Assembly (NCBI RefSeq): GCF_014646055.1
Contig: NZ_BMMS01000021.1
Location: forward strand, 62,001 to 126,000
Length of the DNA: 64,000 nucleotides
Direction: 5' to 3'
Source of the DNA: Wenjunlia tyrosinilytica
Lineage (GTDB): Bacteria > Actinomycetota > Actinomycetes > Streptomycetales > Streptomycetaceae
In this document: positions 34,236 through 43,405 of the stretch, piece after piece
Numbering within the stretch: the stretch's first letter is position 1
How the letters are laid out: each line of letters starts with the position of its first letter
The notes under the pieces: generated by a model
Seen by the model: only the letters and a program-made list of their open reading frames with translations
Told to the model about the DNA's origin: nothing
The model's database searches: none
Made by a program: the position numbers and the translations under genes

Positions 34236-34584
34236 ACGTCGCCTTGAGCCGTTCTACCGATGCTGGAGTGCGGATGCGGATATTCGCGAGCGTAGCGTGA
34301 CGGGTCGGTCGCGCAGTGCCACTGCGGCGGATGCGGGGGCGGCGCGCAGATACGTTCCGCTGGAGCCGGGGCCGCCCGGCGCGGTGGAGGCTGGGCCCTC
34401 GCGGCGGCTCCGGCCGCACGGGAGGCGCGGCGGGGGCGGCCTCGGGCGAATTGGGGGGGTGTGCGGTCACACCCCCAACCTCATCACCCGATCGCCCCAG
34501 GTCAAGAACCGTCTTGTCACCTGATGGTGTGTTGACCCGCCCGCGGGGGAAGGGCTGCACGCCTGTTCGTCAGCCCGGCATCCA
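34236..34584. other. whiG upstream region without genes
   Basis: A 349-bp non-coding stretch holding the whiG promoter region and the dprA terminator hairpin (see 34455-34476). I find no open frame with coding character and no clear promoter motif. Confidence 0.6.
34455..34476 (-). terminator. hairpin terminator after dprA
   Basis: A perfect 9-bp stem (34455-34463 with 34468-34476) with a CGGT loop, about 110 bp past the dprA stop. Confidence 0.7.
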
Positions 34585-35793
34585 TCACCCGCGCACGCCG
34601 TAGCGTTCGGCGGGGGCCGTCATGTCGGACCGTTCGGCGGGGCCCGTTGTGGCGGCCTGAGGCGACGCGCGGGTGTTGGCCACGCTGGGGACCAGGCGCC
34701 AGCGGGTGGCGCGGCGCGCGACGAAGCCCATGGGCAGGAGTTCGTGCAGCGCGGCCAGTGCCTCGTCGAGGACGACTCCCGCGGCCTTGGCGATGGCTTG
34801 GGGCGAGGCGCCGTCGCCCGGTGGCACGGCCTCCAGGACACGTGCCGCCCTCGAGGGCAGCAGGTCCCTGGCCATCATGTGGCCGCGCCGCTCGGAGGCG
34901 AGGTCGCCGATGCTGCCGCACAGCTCCACGACCTCGGCCGCTCTGGTGACCAACACCGCCTCCCCGCGCAGGAGTTCATGGGCGCCGCCGGACAGGGCGC
35001 TGGTGACCGGGCCGGGCACGGCCATGGTAAAGCGGCCCAGCTCGGCGGCGCGCCGGGCCGTGATCAGGGCTCCGCTGCGGTACTCGGCCTCCACGACCAC
35101 GGTGCCTGGGGTGAGCGCGGCGATGACGCGGTTCCTGAGGATGAATCGGCTTCGGGTGGGATGCTCGCCCGGGGGCAGTTCGGCGATGAGCAGGCCCTGT
35201 TCGGCGATGCGCCGCAGGAGTTGGGCATGGCCTCTCGGGTAGGGGACGTCGACGCCGGAGGCGACGACGGCGACGGTGGCGCCGCCGACGGACAGGGACC
35301 CCCGGTGCGCTGCCGCGTCGACACCGTAGGCCGCTCCTGAGACGACGGCCCAGCCCAGCTCCCCCAGATCGGCGCACAGGCCGCTCGCCACATGGGCGCC
35401 GTAGGCGGTGCAGGCGCGGGCGCCGACGACCGCCACCGAGCGCAGGGCCAGCAGGCGCAGGGAGGGTGCGCCGCGCACCCACAGGCCGTAGGGGCGCTGG
35501 TCGCCGAGGTCGTCCAGCTGCCGGGGCCACTCGGGGTCGCCGGGGCAGACGAATCTGCCGCCGAGTGAGTCGATCGCGGCCAGGTCGTCCTGGGGGGCGG
35601 GGCCGTCGAGCCTGGTGCGGTATCCGTCGAGCTTGCGCTCGCTGATCCCCGGGAGGTCCGCGTCCGTGGTCAGTCGCCGGAGAGCCTCCTCGGGGGTGTG
35701 GTCCCGCAGGAGGCGGCCCATGGCGGTGTCGGCGGGCTCGGCGATCCTGGTGAGGGCGGCTCGGGCGTGCCTTTCCTGGTCGCTGACGGTCAT
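34585..35793 (-). CDS. dprA: DNA processing protein DprA
   Basis: A 402-residue DprA/Smf protein. The Rossmann domain is at about residues 120-310: SVAVVGARACTAYGAHVASGLCADLG, WAVVSGAAYGVDAAAHRGSLS, VPYPRGHAQLLRRIAEQG, RSRFILRNRVIAAL and VVVEAEYRSGALITARRAAELGR. The C-terminal winged helix (PQAIAKAAGVVLDEALAALHELLPMGFVARRATRW) follows. It loads RecA on incoming single-stranded DNA in competent bacteria; in Streptomyces it has been linked to DNA uptake or repair roles. The ATG at 35793 overlaps the comM stop as ATGA. Confidence 0.95.
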   Translation of the reverse strand: MTVSDQERHARAALTRIAEPADTAMGRLLRDHTPEEALRRLTTDADLPGISERKLDGYRTRLDGPAPQDDLAAIDSLGGRFVCPGDPEWPRQLDDLGDQRPYGLWVRGAPSLRLLALRSVAVVGARACTAYGAHVASGLCADLGELGWAVVSGAAYGVDAAAHRGSLSVGGATVAVVASGVDVPYPRGHAQLLRRIAEQGLLIAELPPGEHPTRSRFILRNRVIAALTPGTVVVEAEYRSGALITARRAAELGRFTMAVPGPVTSALSGGAHELLRGEAVLVTRAAEVVELCGSIGDLASERRGHMMARDLLPSRAARVLEAVPPGDGASPQAIAKAAGVVLDEALAALHELLPMGFVARRATRWRLVPSVANTRASPQAATTGPAERSDMTAPAERYGVRG

Positions 35794-37403
35794 GGCACGC
35801 GTCCTGCCGTCAGTGCTCCCCTTCTGACCTCGGTGCGCAGCTCGAGGGCGACACGGATGTCGTCGGCCTCCGGCCGGTCGCGGCCCGCGAGGTCGGCGAC
35901 GGTCCAGGCGACCCTGATCACCCGGTCGAGTCCTCGGGCGGTGAGAAGGCCGCGCTCCATTTCCCGTTCGGCGGCGTCCATGGCTCCCGGGTCGACCCGC
36001 CACCGGGTGCGCAGTTCATGGCCGGGCACTTCGCTGTTGGTGCGCCAGGGGGTGTCGGCGTAGCGCTCCGCGGCGCGTTCCCTGGCGTGGTGGACGCGGG
36101 CGGCCACCGCGTGGGTGGGTTCGGCGTCCTCGCCGCGGCCGAGGAGTTCCTCGCGGCCGACCGGCTGGACCTCGACTCGCAGGTCCACCCGGTCGAGCAG
36201 GGGGCCGGACAGGCGGGACTGGTAGCGGCGGATCATGGCGGGGGTGCACTGGCAGCCCTCCCGCAGGAGGGAGAATCTGCCGCACGGGCAGGGGTTGGCG
36301 GCCAGGACGAGCAGGAAGCGGGCAGGCAGGCGCAGGGAGCCGGCCGAGCGGGCCACGACGACATGGCCGGACTCCAGGGGCTGGCGCAGGGCGTCGAGGA
36401 CCCGGCCGGAGAACTCCGGGGCCTCGTCCATGAAGAGCACGCCTCGGTGGGCGAGGGAGACCGCTCCGGGGCGGGGCAGGCCGCTGCCTCCCCCGACGAT
36501 GGCCGGCATGGTGGCGCTGTGGTGCGGCGCGCAGTAGGGCGGGACGTCCACCAGGGGTTTGCCCGCGGGCAGGAGCCCCGCGACCGAGTGCACGGCGGTG
36601 ACCTCCAGGGCCTGCCGGGCGGTCAGCGGGGGCAGCAGGGCGGGCAGCCGTTCGGCGAGCATCGTCTTGCCGGCTCCTGGCGGCCCTTTCAGGTAGAGGT
36701 GGTGGCCTCCGGCGGCGGCGATCTCCAGGGCTTGGCGGGCCTCGTACTGCCCGGCGACGTCCGCCATGTCGAGGCGCCGGTCGACGCCTTCGGGGCAGCC
36801 GAGCGCCCCCGCTCCGGGGAGCGCGAGGCCGGCGAGCATGGGATCGGGCCTGCCCTGTTCCGCGTCGTCCGGGGTCTGCTCGGGGACGGGTTCGTCGTTG
36901 AGTACGGCGATGAGCTGGCGCAGGGTGCGCACCCCGAGCACCGACACGCCGGGGACGAGGGCGGCCTCGGCCGCGGTCTGCTCGGGGACGACGACATGCC
37001 GGTAACCGGCGTCGGCGGCCGCCAGGACGGCGGGCAGGACTCCGCGGACGGGCCGCACGCGGCCGTCGAGGCCGAGTTCGCCGACCATGAGGACATCGGC
37101 GATGTCCCTGGGCGCGATGCGCTCGGCGGCGGCGAGGACCGCGCAGGCCACGGCGAGGTCGAACCCGCTTCCGCTCTTGGGCACCGATGCCGGACTCAGG
37201 CCGACGGTGAGCTTGCGCTGGGGCCATTCCTCGCCGCTGTTGACGACGGCGGCCCTGACCCGGTCCTTGGCCTCGGACAGGCTCTTGTCGGGAAGCCCGA
37301 CCAGGGCGAAGGCCGCCAGGCCCGGCTCGAGGTCGGCCTGGACCTCGACCACGACTCCGTCGACCCCCACGAGGGCGACCGCGCAGGTGCGTGCGAAGGC
37401 CAT
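35790..37403 (-). CDS. comM: YifB/ComM-type Mg chelatase-like AAA+ ATPase
   Basis: A 537-residue protein. The N-terminal Lon-protease-like domain (GLPDKSLSEAKDRVRAAVVNSG, PASVPKSGSGFDLAVACAVLAA) is followed by a Mg-chelatase AAA+ domain with Walker A in KGPPGAGKTMLAERLPALLPPL, a Walker-B-like RGVLFMDEAPEF and ANPCPCGRF with a Cys-rich insertion GCQCTP. In other bacteria ComM is a branch-migration helicase that aids integration of transforming DNA, which fits the coupling with dprA. The ATG at 37403 overlaps the yraN stop by one base. Confidence 0.94.
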   Translation of the reverse strand: MAFARTCAVALVGVDGVVVEVQADLEPGLAAFALVGLPDKSLSEAKDRVRAAVVNSGEEWPQRKLTVGLSPASVPKSGSGFDLAVACAVLAAAERIAPRDIADVLMVGELGLDGRVRPVRGVLPAVLAAADAGYRHVVVPEQTAAEAALVPGVSVLGVRTLRQLIAVLNDEPVPEQTPDDAEQGRPDPMLAGLALPGAGALGCPEGVDRRLDMADVAGQYEARQALEIAAAGGHHLYLKGPPGAGKTMLAERLPALLPPLTARQALEVTAVHSVAGLLPAGKPLVDVPPYCAPHHSATMPAIVGGGSGLPRPGAVSLAHRGVLFMDEAPEFSGRVLDALRQPLESGHVVVARSAGSLRLPARFLLVLAANPCPCGRFSLLREGCQCTPAMIRRYQSRLSGPLLDRVDLRVEVQPVGREELLGRGEDAEPTHAVAARVHHARERAAERYADTPWRTNSEVPGHELRTRWRVDPGAMDAAEREMERGLLTARGLDRVIRVAWTVADLAGRDRPEADDIRVALELRTEVRRGALTAGRVP

Positions 37404-37762
37404 CACAGCACCCCGCGGACGTGCTCGACCGCTGCGGCGCCCCGCCTTCGGCGCAGCACGCCGACCACATCGATGCGCACTCCGCCCGGTGGGGCTCCTC
37501 CGTGCTCGGTGAGCCACCGCTCGGCCAGGAGTCTGAGGCGATCGGTCTTGACCTGTCCAACGGCGGCGAGCGGATGCTGATATCCGCCGCCGGAGCGGGT
37601 CTTGACCTCGCACATGACGATTGTGTCGCCGTCGCGAGCGATGATGTCGATCTCGCCGTACCGACAGCGCCAGTTGCGCTCCAGGACGGTCATCCCCCGG
37701 TCGGCGAGCCAGCGTCCCGCGACCCGCTCGCCGTATCTGCCAAGTGCCGCTCGGGCGTTCAT
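37403..37762 (-). CDS. yraN: YraN family (UPF0102) endonuclease-like protein
   Basis: A 119-residue protein with the restriction-endonuclease-like fold: [51 protein letters not shown], where D, E and K form the usual nuclease-like motif. The ATG at 37762 is preceded by GGAGG with an eight-base spacer; the annotated longer GTG frame to 37807 has no such site. It is coupled to comM and dprA; the role is likely DNA processing. Confidence 0.92.
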   Translation of the reverse strand: MNARAALGRYGERVAGRWLADRGMTVLERNWRCRYGEIDIIARDGDTIVMCEVKTRSGGGYQHPLAAVGQVKTDRLRLLAERWLTEHGGAPPGGVRIDVVGVLRRRRGAAAVEHVRGVL

Positions 37763-37884
37763 GGCCACCACCTCCGCGACCGACTGTGGCGGTTGCGGAG
37801 AATTCACGCCGAGCGGCGGCGAAAACTGTGGATTACCCGGCAGTTGTGAATATCTCGGGCACTCGAAGGAGTGAATTATGAGCT

Positions 37885-38202
37885 TTACATGGATGTGTCG
37901 GAGGGCAGTTCCAGGTCATTCTTGGTGAGTTCCTCGATGTTGACATCCTTGAACGTCAGCACTCTCACCTTCCGGACGAAGCGAGCCGGGCGGTACATGT
38001 CCCACACCCAGGCATCCGCCATCGAGACCTCGAAGAACACCTCGCCCTGCACCGAGTGCACCTGCATCTCGTAGTCGTTGGTGAGGTAGAAACGCCGCTC
38101 CGTCTCGATCACATACTTGAACAGCCCGACGACGTCGCGGTACTCCCGGTAGAGCTTGAGCTCCATCTCGGTTTCGTACTTTTCGAGGTCCTCCGCACTC
38201 AT
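37885..38202 (-). CDS. DUF2469 family protein
   Basis: A 105-residue acidic protein of the DUF2469 family, highly conserved in actinobacteria ([25 protein letters not shown]..., [19 protein letters not shown]). The ribosome site GGGGATATGCC precedes the ATG. It lies between the Nudix gene and yraN, the usual conserved order. Function unknown. Confidence 0.93.
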   Translation of the reverse strand: MSAEDLEKYETEMELKLYREYRDVVGLFKYVIETERRFYLTNDYEMQVHSVQGEVFFEVSMADAWVWDMYRPARFVRKVRVLTFKDVNIEELTKNDLELPSDTSM

Positions 38203-38244
38203 GGCATATCCCCTTCTGCCTTACGTCCCCCCATTGTGAACCAG

Positions 38245-38742
38245 TCACTCGTCCTGCGAGTCCAGCACCAGCGGAACGGCCGGCGGACCGGCTTCCAGCA
38301 GGGCCCCGAGCAGGCCGCCCAGGCCCGGCGGATAGACGGTCTCCCGGGTCTCCAGCAGCTCCTTCCGGCTCCACCAGCGCAGACCGGCCGTGGTGGCCCG
38401 CTCCAGCTCGGTCAGACCGGAGGTGTCCCAGGCCGTCACTTCGGTGCGGCCGAGGAAGTACCACTCGTCGTTGGACCACCGGCGCCCGGCGAAGGCGAAG
38501 GAACTGCGCCGCCGCCAGATCACCGGACCGAGCTCGAACGCGTCGATCCCTGTCTCCTCGGCCACCTCCCGCCGGGCCGCCTCCTCCAGGCTCTCCCCCG
38601 CCTCCGCCCCTCCACCGGGTGTGAACCACCAGGTCCGCGAGGTGTCGGCCGGTTCGAAGCCGTGCATGAGAAGGATGCGGTCGTCCGGGTCGAGAAGGAC
38701 GACCCGGGCCGCCCGGCGGACCTCGGCAGGCGCCTCAGGCAC
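38245..38742 (-). CDS. Nudix hydrolase
   Basis: A 165-residue protein with the full Nudix box GGGAEAGESLEEAARREVAEETGI (GX5EX7REUXEEXGU). It begins VPEAPAEVRRAARVVLLDPDDRILLM. Nudix enzymes hydrolyse nucleoside diphosphates linked to other groups; substrate not predictable. The GTG at 38742 overlaps the end of the signal peptidase gene by 8 bp, so it is coupled to it. In S. lividans the matching signal peptidase gene (sipZ) begins an operon with three unrelated genes, which fits this Nudix, DUF2469 and yraN series. Confidence 0.9.
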   Translation of the reverse strand: MPEAPAEVRRAARVVLLDPDDRILLMHGFEPADTSRTWWFTPGGGAEAGESLEEAARREVAEETGIDAFELGPVIWRRRSSFAFAGRRWSNDEWYFLGRTEVTAWDTSGLTELERATTAGLRWWSRKELLETRETVYPPGLGGLLGALLEAGPPAVPLVLDSQDE

Positions 38743-39511
38743 GCCGCGCCCTGCGTCGTGCGGCTCGGGCGGCCACGGGCCCCGCGGCGGCCCCGGCGAA
38801 GACGAGCACGGCTCCGGCGAGGCAGGCCGCGAGCAGCCACTTGAGCGGGCCGGGCCGCGAGACCGAGCCGACGTCGGCGAATGCCGTGACGTGCTCGGTG
38901 AACCCCATCCGTCCCATCGGCCACACGGTGGCGTCGACACGGGCGGTCACGGCGGAGCGCGGCACGGTTCCCTGGTCGTCGGTGAGGTGGCTGCGCGAGT
39001 CGGCGGAGGTGTTGCGGTTGTCGCCGAGGAGGAACAGGTGGCCGGCGGGGACCTTGGCAGAGAACCCGGTGGGCGAGGCGGGGCTGTCCTTGGACTTCAG
39101 GTACGGCTCGTCGACGGACTTGCCGTTGACCTTGAGACGTCCCCGCTTGTCGCAGCAGGCGACCTTGTCGCCGCCGATCCCGACGACGCGCTTGAGCATC
39201 GGGACATCGCCCCACACGGCGTCGTTGAAGATCACCACATCGCCGCGGCGCACGTCGCCGCCGTCTATCCGCTGGGCCATCAGCCGGTCACCGGCCGCCA
39301 CGGTGGGGTCCATGGAGTCCGTGGGCACGGAGAACGGCCGGTAGTCGATGGCGCCGAGCACGAAGCCGCCGATCAGCAGCGCCATGCCGAGGGCCACGGC
39401 CGTGCCGGAGAGCACACGCAGCCCGCGGGAGCCGGCTTTGCCGTCCTCCCTCGCGGAACCACCGCTCCCGCCGTTCACCGCTGGAGTACTGCTCGTGGTA
39501 CTGCTCCCCAT
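38735..39511 (-). CDS. lepB: type I signal peptidase (SipZ-like)
   Basis: A 258-residue membrane serine protease. N-terminal disordered 30 residues, one transmembrane helix (VLSGTAVALGMALLIGGFVLGA), the catalytic serine in VPTDSMDPTV, the catalytic lysine in MLKRVVGIGGDKVACC, box D GDNRNTSADSR, and a C-terminal transmembrane segment (WLLAACLAGAVLVFAGAAA). It cleaves Sec/Tat signal peptides outside the membrane. I chose the ATG at 39511 with GGGAGAG upstream. It is separated by 174 bp from the other three lepB genes, so has its own promoter, consistent with the sipZ arrangement. Confidence 0.95.
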   Translation of the reverse strand: MGSSTTSSTPAVNGGSGGSAREDGKAGSRGLRVLSGTAVALGMALLIGGFVLGAIDYRPFSVPTDSMDPTVAAGDRLMAQRIDGGDVRRGDVVIFNDAVWGDVPMLKRVVGIGGDKVACCDKRGRLKVNGKSVDEPYLKSKDSPASPTGFSAKVPAGHLFLLGDNRNTSADSRSHLTDDQGTVPRSAVTARVDATVWPMGRMGFTEHVTAFADVGSVSRPGPLKWLLAACLAGAVLVFAGAAAGPVAARAARRRARRA

Positions 39512-39685
39512 CGGCCGCTCTCCCGCCCCGCTGGCTGTTCCTGGCAGACACGTCGGAAAACGAGTCTCGCCAGCGCACACTACCCGGCAGTACGGGATTC
39601 AGTCAGCAGAGCGGGTGGGCGGGGCACGGTCCGCGCGGCCGCGCGCCCCCACCGATCCGGGAACACGCTCCCGGAACGCGCCTGC

Positions 39686-40774
39686 TCAGCGGTCCCCGCT
39701 GCGCAGCAGGCGCCTGCGGTTGAGCAGGACCAGCGGGACGGCTCCGGCCAGGCCCAGCGCGGCCGGTGCCGCGCCGCCCGCACCCGCCCCGGCGCCGAGT
39801 CCGAGCTGGTCGAACGTCTTCGGCACGGGCAAGGTGTCCCACCGGCCGATCGGCCAGGCGATGACGAAGGCGCGGCCGACGACCTGGTCCTGGTCGATGG
39901 TGCCGTGGCCCGGCAGGTCCTGGTGGTAGCGGGAGTCCAGTGAGTCGTTGCGGTGGTCGCCCATCACCCACAGGCGCCCCTGGGGCACCTTGACGGGCTT
40001 GAACGGGCGGTCGCCGCAGGGGGTGGCGCCGGGGAAGATGTACGGCTCGTCCAGTGCCTTGCCGTTGACCTTGACCGGGCCGGTGCCCTCGCACTCGACG
40101 GTGTCGCCGCCGACCGCGATGACCCGCTTGATCAGGTCCTTCTCCTCGGCGGACGGCATGAGGCCGATGAAGCTGAGTGCCTTCTGCAGGGCGTTGGGCC
40201 TGGCCGTCGGCTCGTTGAGCCAGCCGCCCGGGTCATGGAAGACGACGACCTCGCCGCGCTCGGGCTGGGCGCCGAACCACGGGGTGAACTTGTCGACGAG
40301 CACCCGGTCACCGCGCTGCAGCGTGTTCTGCATGGAGTCGGAGGGGATGGAGAACGCCTGGACGAAGAAGGTCTTGATGACCAGGGCGAGGACGAGCGCG
40401 ATGCCGACGAGGATGGGCAGCTCTTTCCAGAACGAGCGCTGTTTCTTCTCGCCGCGCGCGGCACGATGGCTGCCGCCTCGCGGTCCGTCGCTCCGGCCGT
40501 CACCCGACCCGCCACCGCGTTCGCCGCCGGATCCGCCCGTGCCGGAGCCGTCCGCGCCGCCGCGCGGGATCCCCGCGCCCGCCTCGGCGCTCTCACGGCC
40601 CCCGGCGTCCTCCGGGCGCTCCCAGCTCACTGTCCTTCCTTCCACGGACGGGGCGGCCGTGCCGGACGCCTCGGTCGTCTCGCTCGTCGTCTCCGGTTGT
40701 GCCGCGCCGGCCGGGACACCCCGACCCTCCGGTTCACCGGACCCGGACCGTGCGCCGACCACCAGGTCCCCCAC
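39686..40774 (-). CDS. lepB: type I signal peptidase (SipY-like)
   Basis: A 362-residue signal peptidase. The first 110 residues are Gly/Ser/Glu-rich and disordered, then a basic stretch and transmembrane helix (LPILVGIALVLALVIKTFFVQAF), catalytic serine in SIPSDSMQNTLQRGDR, catalytic lysine in LIKRVIAVGGDTVEC, box D WVMGDHRNDSLDSR, and a C-terminal helix (ALGLAGAVPLVLL). GTG start at 40774 has GGGAGGAG five bases upstream. The two-base spacing after the preceding lepB stop shows cotranscription. Third in the sip operon. Confidence 0.95.
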   Translation of the reverse strand: MGDLVVGARSGSGEPEGRGVPAGAAQPETTSETTEASGTAAPSVEGRTVSWERPEDAGGRESAEAGAGIPRGGADGSGTGGSGGERGGGSGDGRSDGPRGGSHRAARGEKKQRSFWKELPILVGIALVLALVIKTFFVQAFSIPSDSMQNTLQRGDRVLVDKFTPWFGAQPERGEVVVFHDPGGWLNEPTARPNALQKALSFIGLMPSAEEKDLIKRVIAVGGDTVECEGTGPVKVNGKALDEPYIFPGATPCGDRPFKPVKVPQGRLWVMGDHRNDSLDSRYHQDLPGHGTIDQDQVVGRAFVIAWPIGRWDTLPVPKTFDQLGLGAGAGAGGAAPAALGLAGAVPLVLLNRRRLLRSGDR

Positions 40775-40776
40775 AG

Positions 40777-42063
40777 CTACTCCTCCCTGTCCCTGCCATG
40801 CGTGTCGTCGCCATGAGTGTCGTCCCGGGTCCGCCTGCGGACCCGGGGTCGGAGAGCCACCGCCCTGCCTGGCAGCAGGCCCACCACAGTCATAACGAGC
40901 GGAAGTTCCGGGGGAACCGGGGGTACGCGCGTTTCCGGCGGATTCTTGGTGATTGCGGTGCTTCCGAGGGCAGTTGCGGTCCTTGCGCGATCGGGCACCG
41001 AGGCATACGTCTCGGGTTCCTCCAGACGCCGCCAGTGACCGGTCGGCCACGCGATGACGAACGCCCTGCCCACGACGAGGTCCACCGGGACGGTGCCATT
41101 CTTGCCGTCGTCGAGGTGGAAGCGCGAATCGGCGGAGTTGGCGCGGTGGTCGCCCATGACGAAGATGCGTCCGCGGGGCACGTTGACCTTGAACTTGATC
41201 TTGGACGGCTCATTGCCGGGGTGGAGGTAGGGCTCGTCGAGCGGCTGGCCGTTGACGGTGACCTTGCCGTTCTTGTCGCAGCACTGGACCGTGTCGCCGC
41301 CCACCCCGATGACCCGCTTGATCAGGTCCTGCTCATTGGCGGACGGCAGCAGTCCGATGAACGTGAAGAACGACTTGACCTGCTTGACTCCGGGCGGGTC
41401 CTGCTTGGCGGGGGGCTGGCCGTCGAGCCAGTGGCCGGGGTCCTTGAAGACCACGACGTCCCCGCGGCGCGGTGTGGAGCCGAACCAGGGCGTGAGCTTG
41501 TCGACGACCACGCGGTCGCCGATGCGGATGGTGTTCTCCATCGACCCCGAGGGGATGGAGAACGCCTGGAGCAGGAAGGTCTTCAGCAGCAGCGCGATCA
41601 GCAGCGCCGTGACGACGAGGATCGGCACTTCGCGGGTGGCCCTCAGCCGGCGCCGGGTCTTGGCCCGCTTGGCGGCCCTGCGGCGCTCGGCACGCCCCCC
41701 CGTGGGTGGGGCGGGGGCGTCGGCGCGGCCGGCGCGGGCGACCGCGCGGTCCTCCTCGGTGGGCAGGAACTGGTCGCCCTGGAGGAGGTAGTCGGCGCGC
41801 TCCACCCGTGGCGGGGGCTGGCCCCAGCCGACACCGTTGACCCGTCCCGGATCGGGGCGCCCAGGATCGGGGCGTCCCGGGTCGGGGCGTCCCGGGTCGG
41901 CGCGCCCAGGAGCCGGCGGCCCGGGGTCCCGACGTCCACCGCCCGCACGTCCACTGCCCGACCGCCCGCCGTCCGCCGGTCCTCCGGCGCCGTGCCGCGG
42001 CCGTTCCGGTCCATTGCCGCCCCGTGGACCGCGCGCGTGGCGGGTCCGCCCCCGATTACCCAT
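40777..42063 (-). CDS. lepB: type I signal peptidase (SipX-like)
   Basis: A 428-residue signal peptidase, the longest of the four. Residues 1-130 are Gly/Arg/Pro-rich with tandem DPGRP units (nucleotide repeats around 41848-41920). The transmembrane helix VPILVVTALLIALLLKTFLLQAF follows; catalytic serine in IPSGSMENTIRIGDR, lysine in LIKRVIGVGGDTVQCC, box D VMGDHRANSADSR, and a C-terminal hydrophobic, arginine-rich tail. Start ATG 42063 overlaps the upstream gene by 8 bp. Confidence 0.95.
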   Translation of the reverse strand: MGNRGRTRHARGPRGGNGPERPRHGAGGPADGGRSGSGRAGGGRRDPGPPAPGRADPGRPDPGRPDPGRPDPGRVNGVGWGQPPPRVERADYLLQGDQFLPTEEDRAVARAGRADAPAPPTGGRAERRRAAKRAKTRRRLRATREVPILVVTALLIALLLKTFLLQAFSIPSGSMENTIRIGDRVVVDKLTPWFGSTPRRGDVVVFKDPGHWLDGQPPAKQDPPGVKQVKSFFTFIGLLPSANEQDLIKRVIGVGGDTVQCCDKNGKVTVNGQPLDEPYLHPGNEPSKIKFKVNVPRGRIFVMGDHRANSADSRFHLDDGKNGTVPVDLVVGRAFVIAWPTGHWRRLEEPETYASVPDRARTATALGSTAITKNPPETRVPPVPPELPLVMTVVGLLPGRAVALRPRVRRRTRDDTHGDDTHGRDREE

Positions 42064-42829
42064 GAGCACCGTCCGGCACACGCGTATATCCCGGGGGCCG
42101 CTTCAGCTCCCCCGTTCGGCCCAGCGGCCACACGATCCAGTCCGCGCGGCCGATCACCTTGCCCACGGGCACCATGCCGCCCCCCGGCTCACCGAGGTGG
42201 TCCCGCGAGTCCCGGGATCGGGAGCGGTGGTCTCCGAGCACGAAAAGCTTCCCCTCCGGCACGACGATGTCGAACGGGACGCCGGACGCGGCGTCCCCGG
42301 GGTAGAGATTCCCCCTCTCGTCCACCGCGACGCCGTTGACCTCGATACGTCCCCGCTTGTCACAGCATGTGACCCGGTCCCCGGCGATTCCGATCACCCT
42401 TTTGGTGTAGTCGGTCTCCCCCGGGCGGGCGAAGCCGACGAGGCCCGCGCCCTTGCGGAACAGCTCCGCCACCGGGTTCGGTCGCGGGAACTCACCCTCC
42501 TGGACGAACGATCCGGTGCCGTCGAAGACCACGACGTCACCGCGCCGCACCTGGTTGCCGAATCGGTACGCCAGCTTGTTGACCAGGATCCGGTCGCCGA
42601 CCCGCAGGGTGTTGTCCATCGAGCCGCTGGGCACGAGGAAGGGCTGGGCCACGAAACCGTTCACCACGGCGAGGCCGGTCAGGCACAGCACGGCCACCCA
42701 GGCGGCCTCACGACGGCGGCTGCCGCGCCCGCGGGCGTACCGCGCCCGGAGCACAGCGAAGCGCGACCGCTCCTTCCGCCCTGGGGCCGAAGTGCGGTCG
42801 CGCTCCGAGAGTCGATCGCCGGTGTCCAT
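42056..42829 (-). CDS. lepB: type I signal peptidase (SipW-like)
   Basis: A 257-residue signal peptidase, first of the three-gene lepB operon. One transmembrane helix (AAWVAVLCLTGLAVVNGFVA), catalytic serine in VPSGSMDNTLRVGDR, lysine in YTKRVIGIAGDRVTCC and box D VLGDHRSRSRDSR. No C-terminal helix is visible. Start is uncertain: I use ATG 42829 because it gives the usual MDTGDRLSERD N-terminus; a GTG eleven codons upstream (42862) is possible. It follows rplS by 66 bp. Confidence 0.93.
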   Translation of the reverse strand: MDTGDRLSERDRTSAPGRKERSRFAVLRARYARGRGSRRREAAWVAVLCLTGLAVVNGFVAQPFLVPSGSMDNTLRVGDRILVNKLAYRFGNQVRRGDVVVFDGTGSFVQEGEFPRPNPVAELFRKGAGLVGFARPGETDYTKRVIGIAGDRVTCCDKRGRIEVNGVAVDERGNLYPGDAASGVPFDIVVPEGKLFVLGDHRSRSRDSRDHLGEPGGGMVPVGKVIGRADWIVWPLGRTGELKRPPGYTRVPDGAHG

Positions 42830-42895
42830 CGCGGCTGAGCCTATCCGGCCGGTGGTGAACACCTGTTAAGAGTCCGAAGACCGCGCGCCGCCGGA

Positions 42896-43246
42896 TCAGG
42901 CGTTGTCGCGCTTCTCCTTGATCTTGGCGGCCTTTCCGCGCAGCTCGCGCAGGTAGTACAGCTTGGCGCGGCGCACGTCGCCGCGGGTCACGACCTCGAT
43001 CTTCTCAACGATCGGGGTGTGCACCGGGAAGGTGCGCTCCACGCCGACGCTGAAGCTGACCTTGCGGACCGTGAAGGTCTCGCGCACGCCCGCGCCCTGG
43101 CGGCGGATGACGACGCCCTTGAACTGCTGGACGCGGGAGCGGTTGCCCTCGATGACGCGAACGTGGACGTTCACGGTGTCGCCGGGGCGGAACGCCGGGA
43201 TGTCGTCGCGCAGCGATGCGGCGTCGATGTCGTCGAGAAGGTGCAT
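42896..43246 (-). CDS. rplS: ribosomal protein L19
   Basis: A 116-residue L19 with [53 protein letters not shown] and the signature [28 protein letters not shown]. It sits at the 30S-50S interface. ATG 43246 follows GAGGAG; the preceding 160-bp gap to trmD holds no gene. Confidence 0.97.
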   Translation of the reverse strand: MHLLDDIDAASLRDDIPAFRPGDTVNVHVRVIEGNRSRVQQFKGVVIRRQGAGVRETFTVRKVSFSVGVERTFPVHTPIVEKIEVVTRGDVRRAKLYYLRELRGKAAKIKEKRDNA

Positions 43247-43405
43247 GACCGTCTGCTCTCCTCGCTGATGCCACAGGTCATCAGCGGTGTGTCGTGATGC
43301 GGTAGGGGGTGCTGGCGGGTCCGGCGATCGGCGTTCCCCCTGTGGCAGGGGCACCGGTCGCGCCTCGCGCTCTGGCGTGGCGTTCGACGGCCGTACAGCA
43401 GCGGC

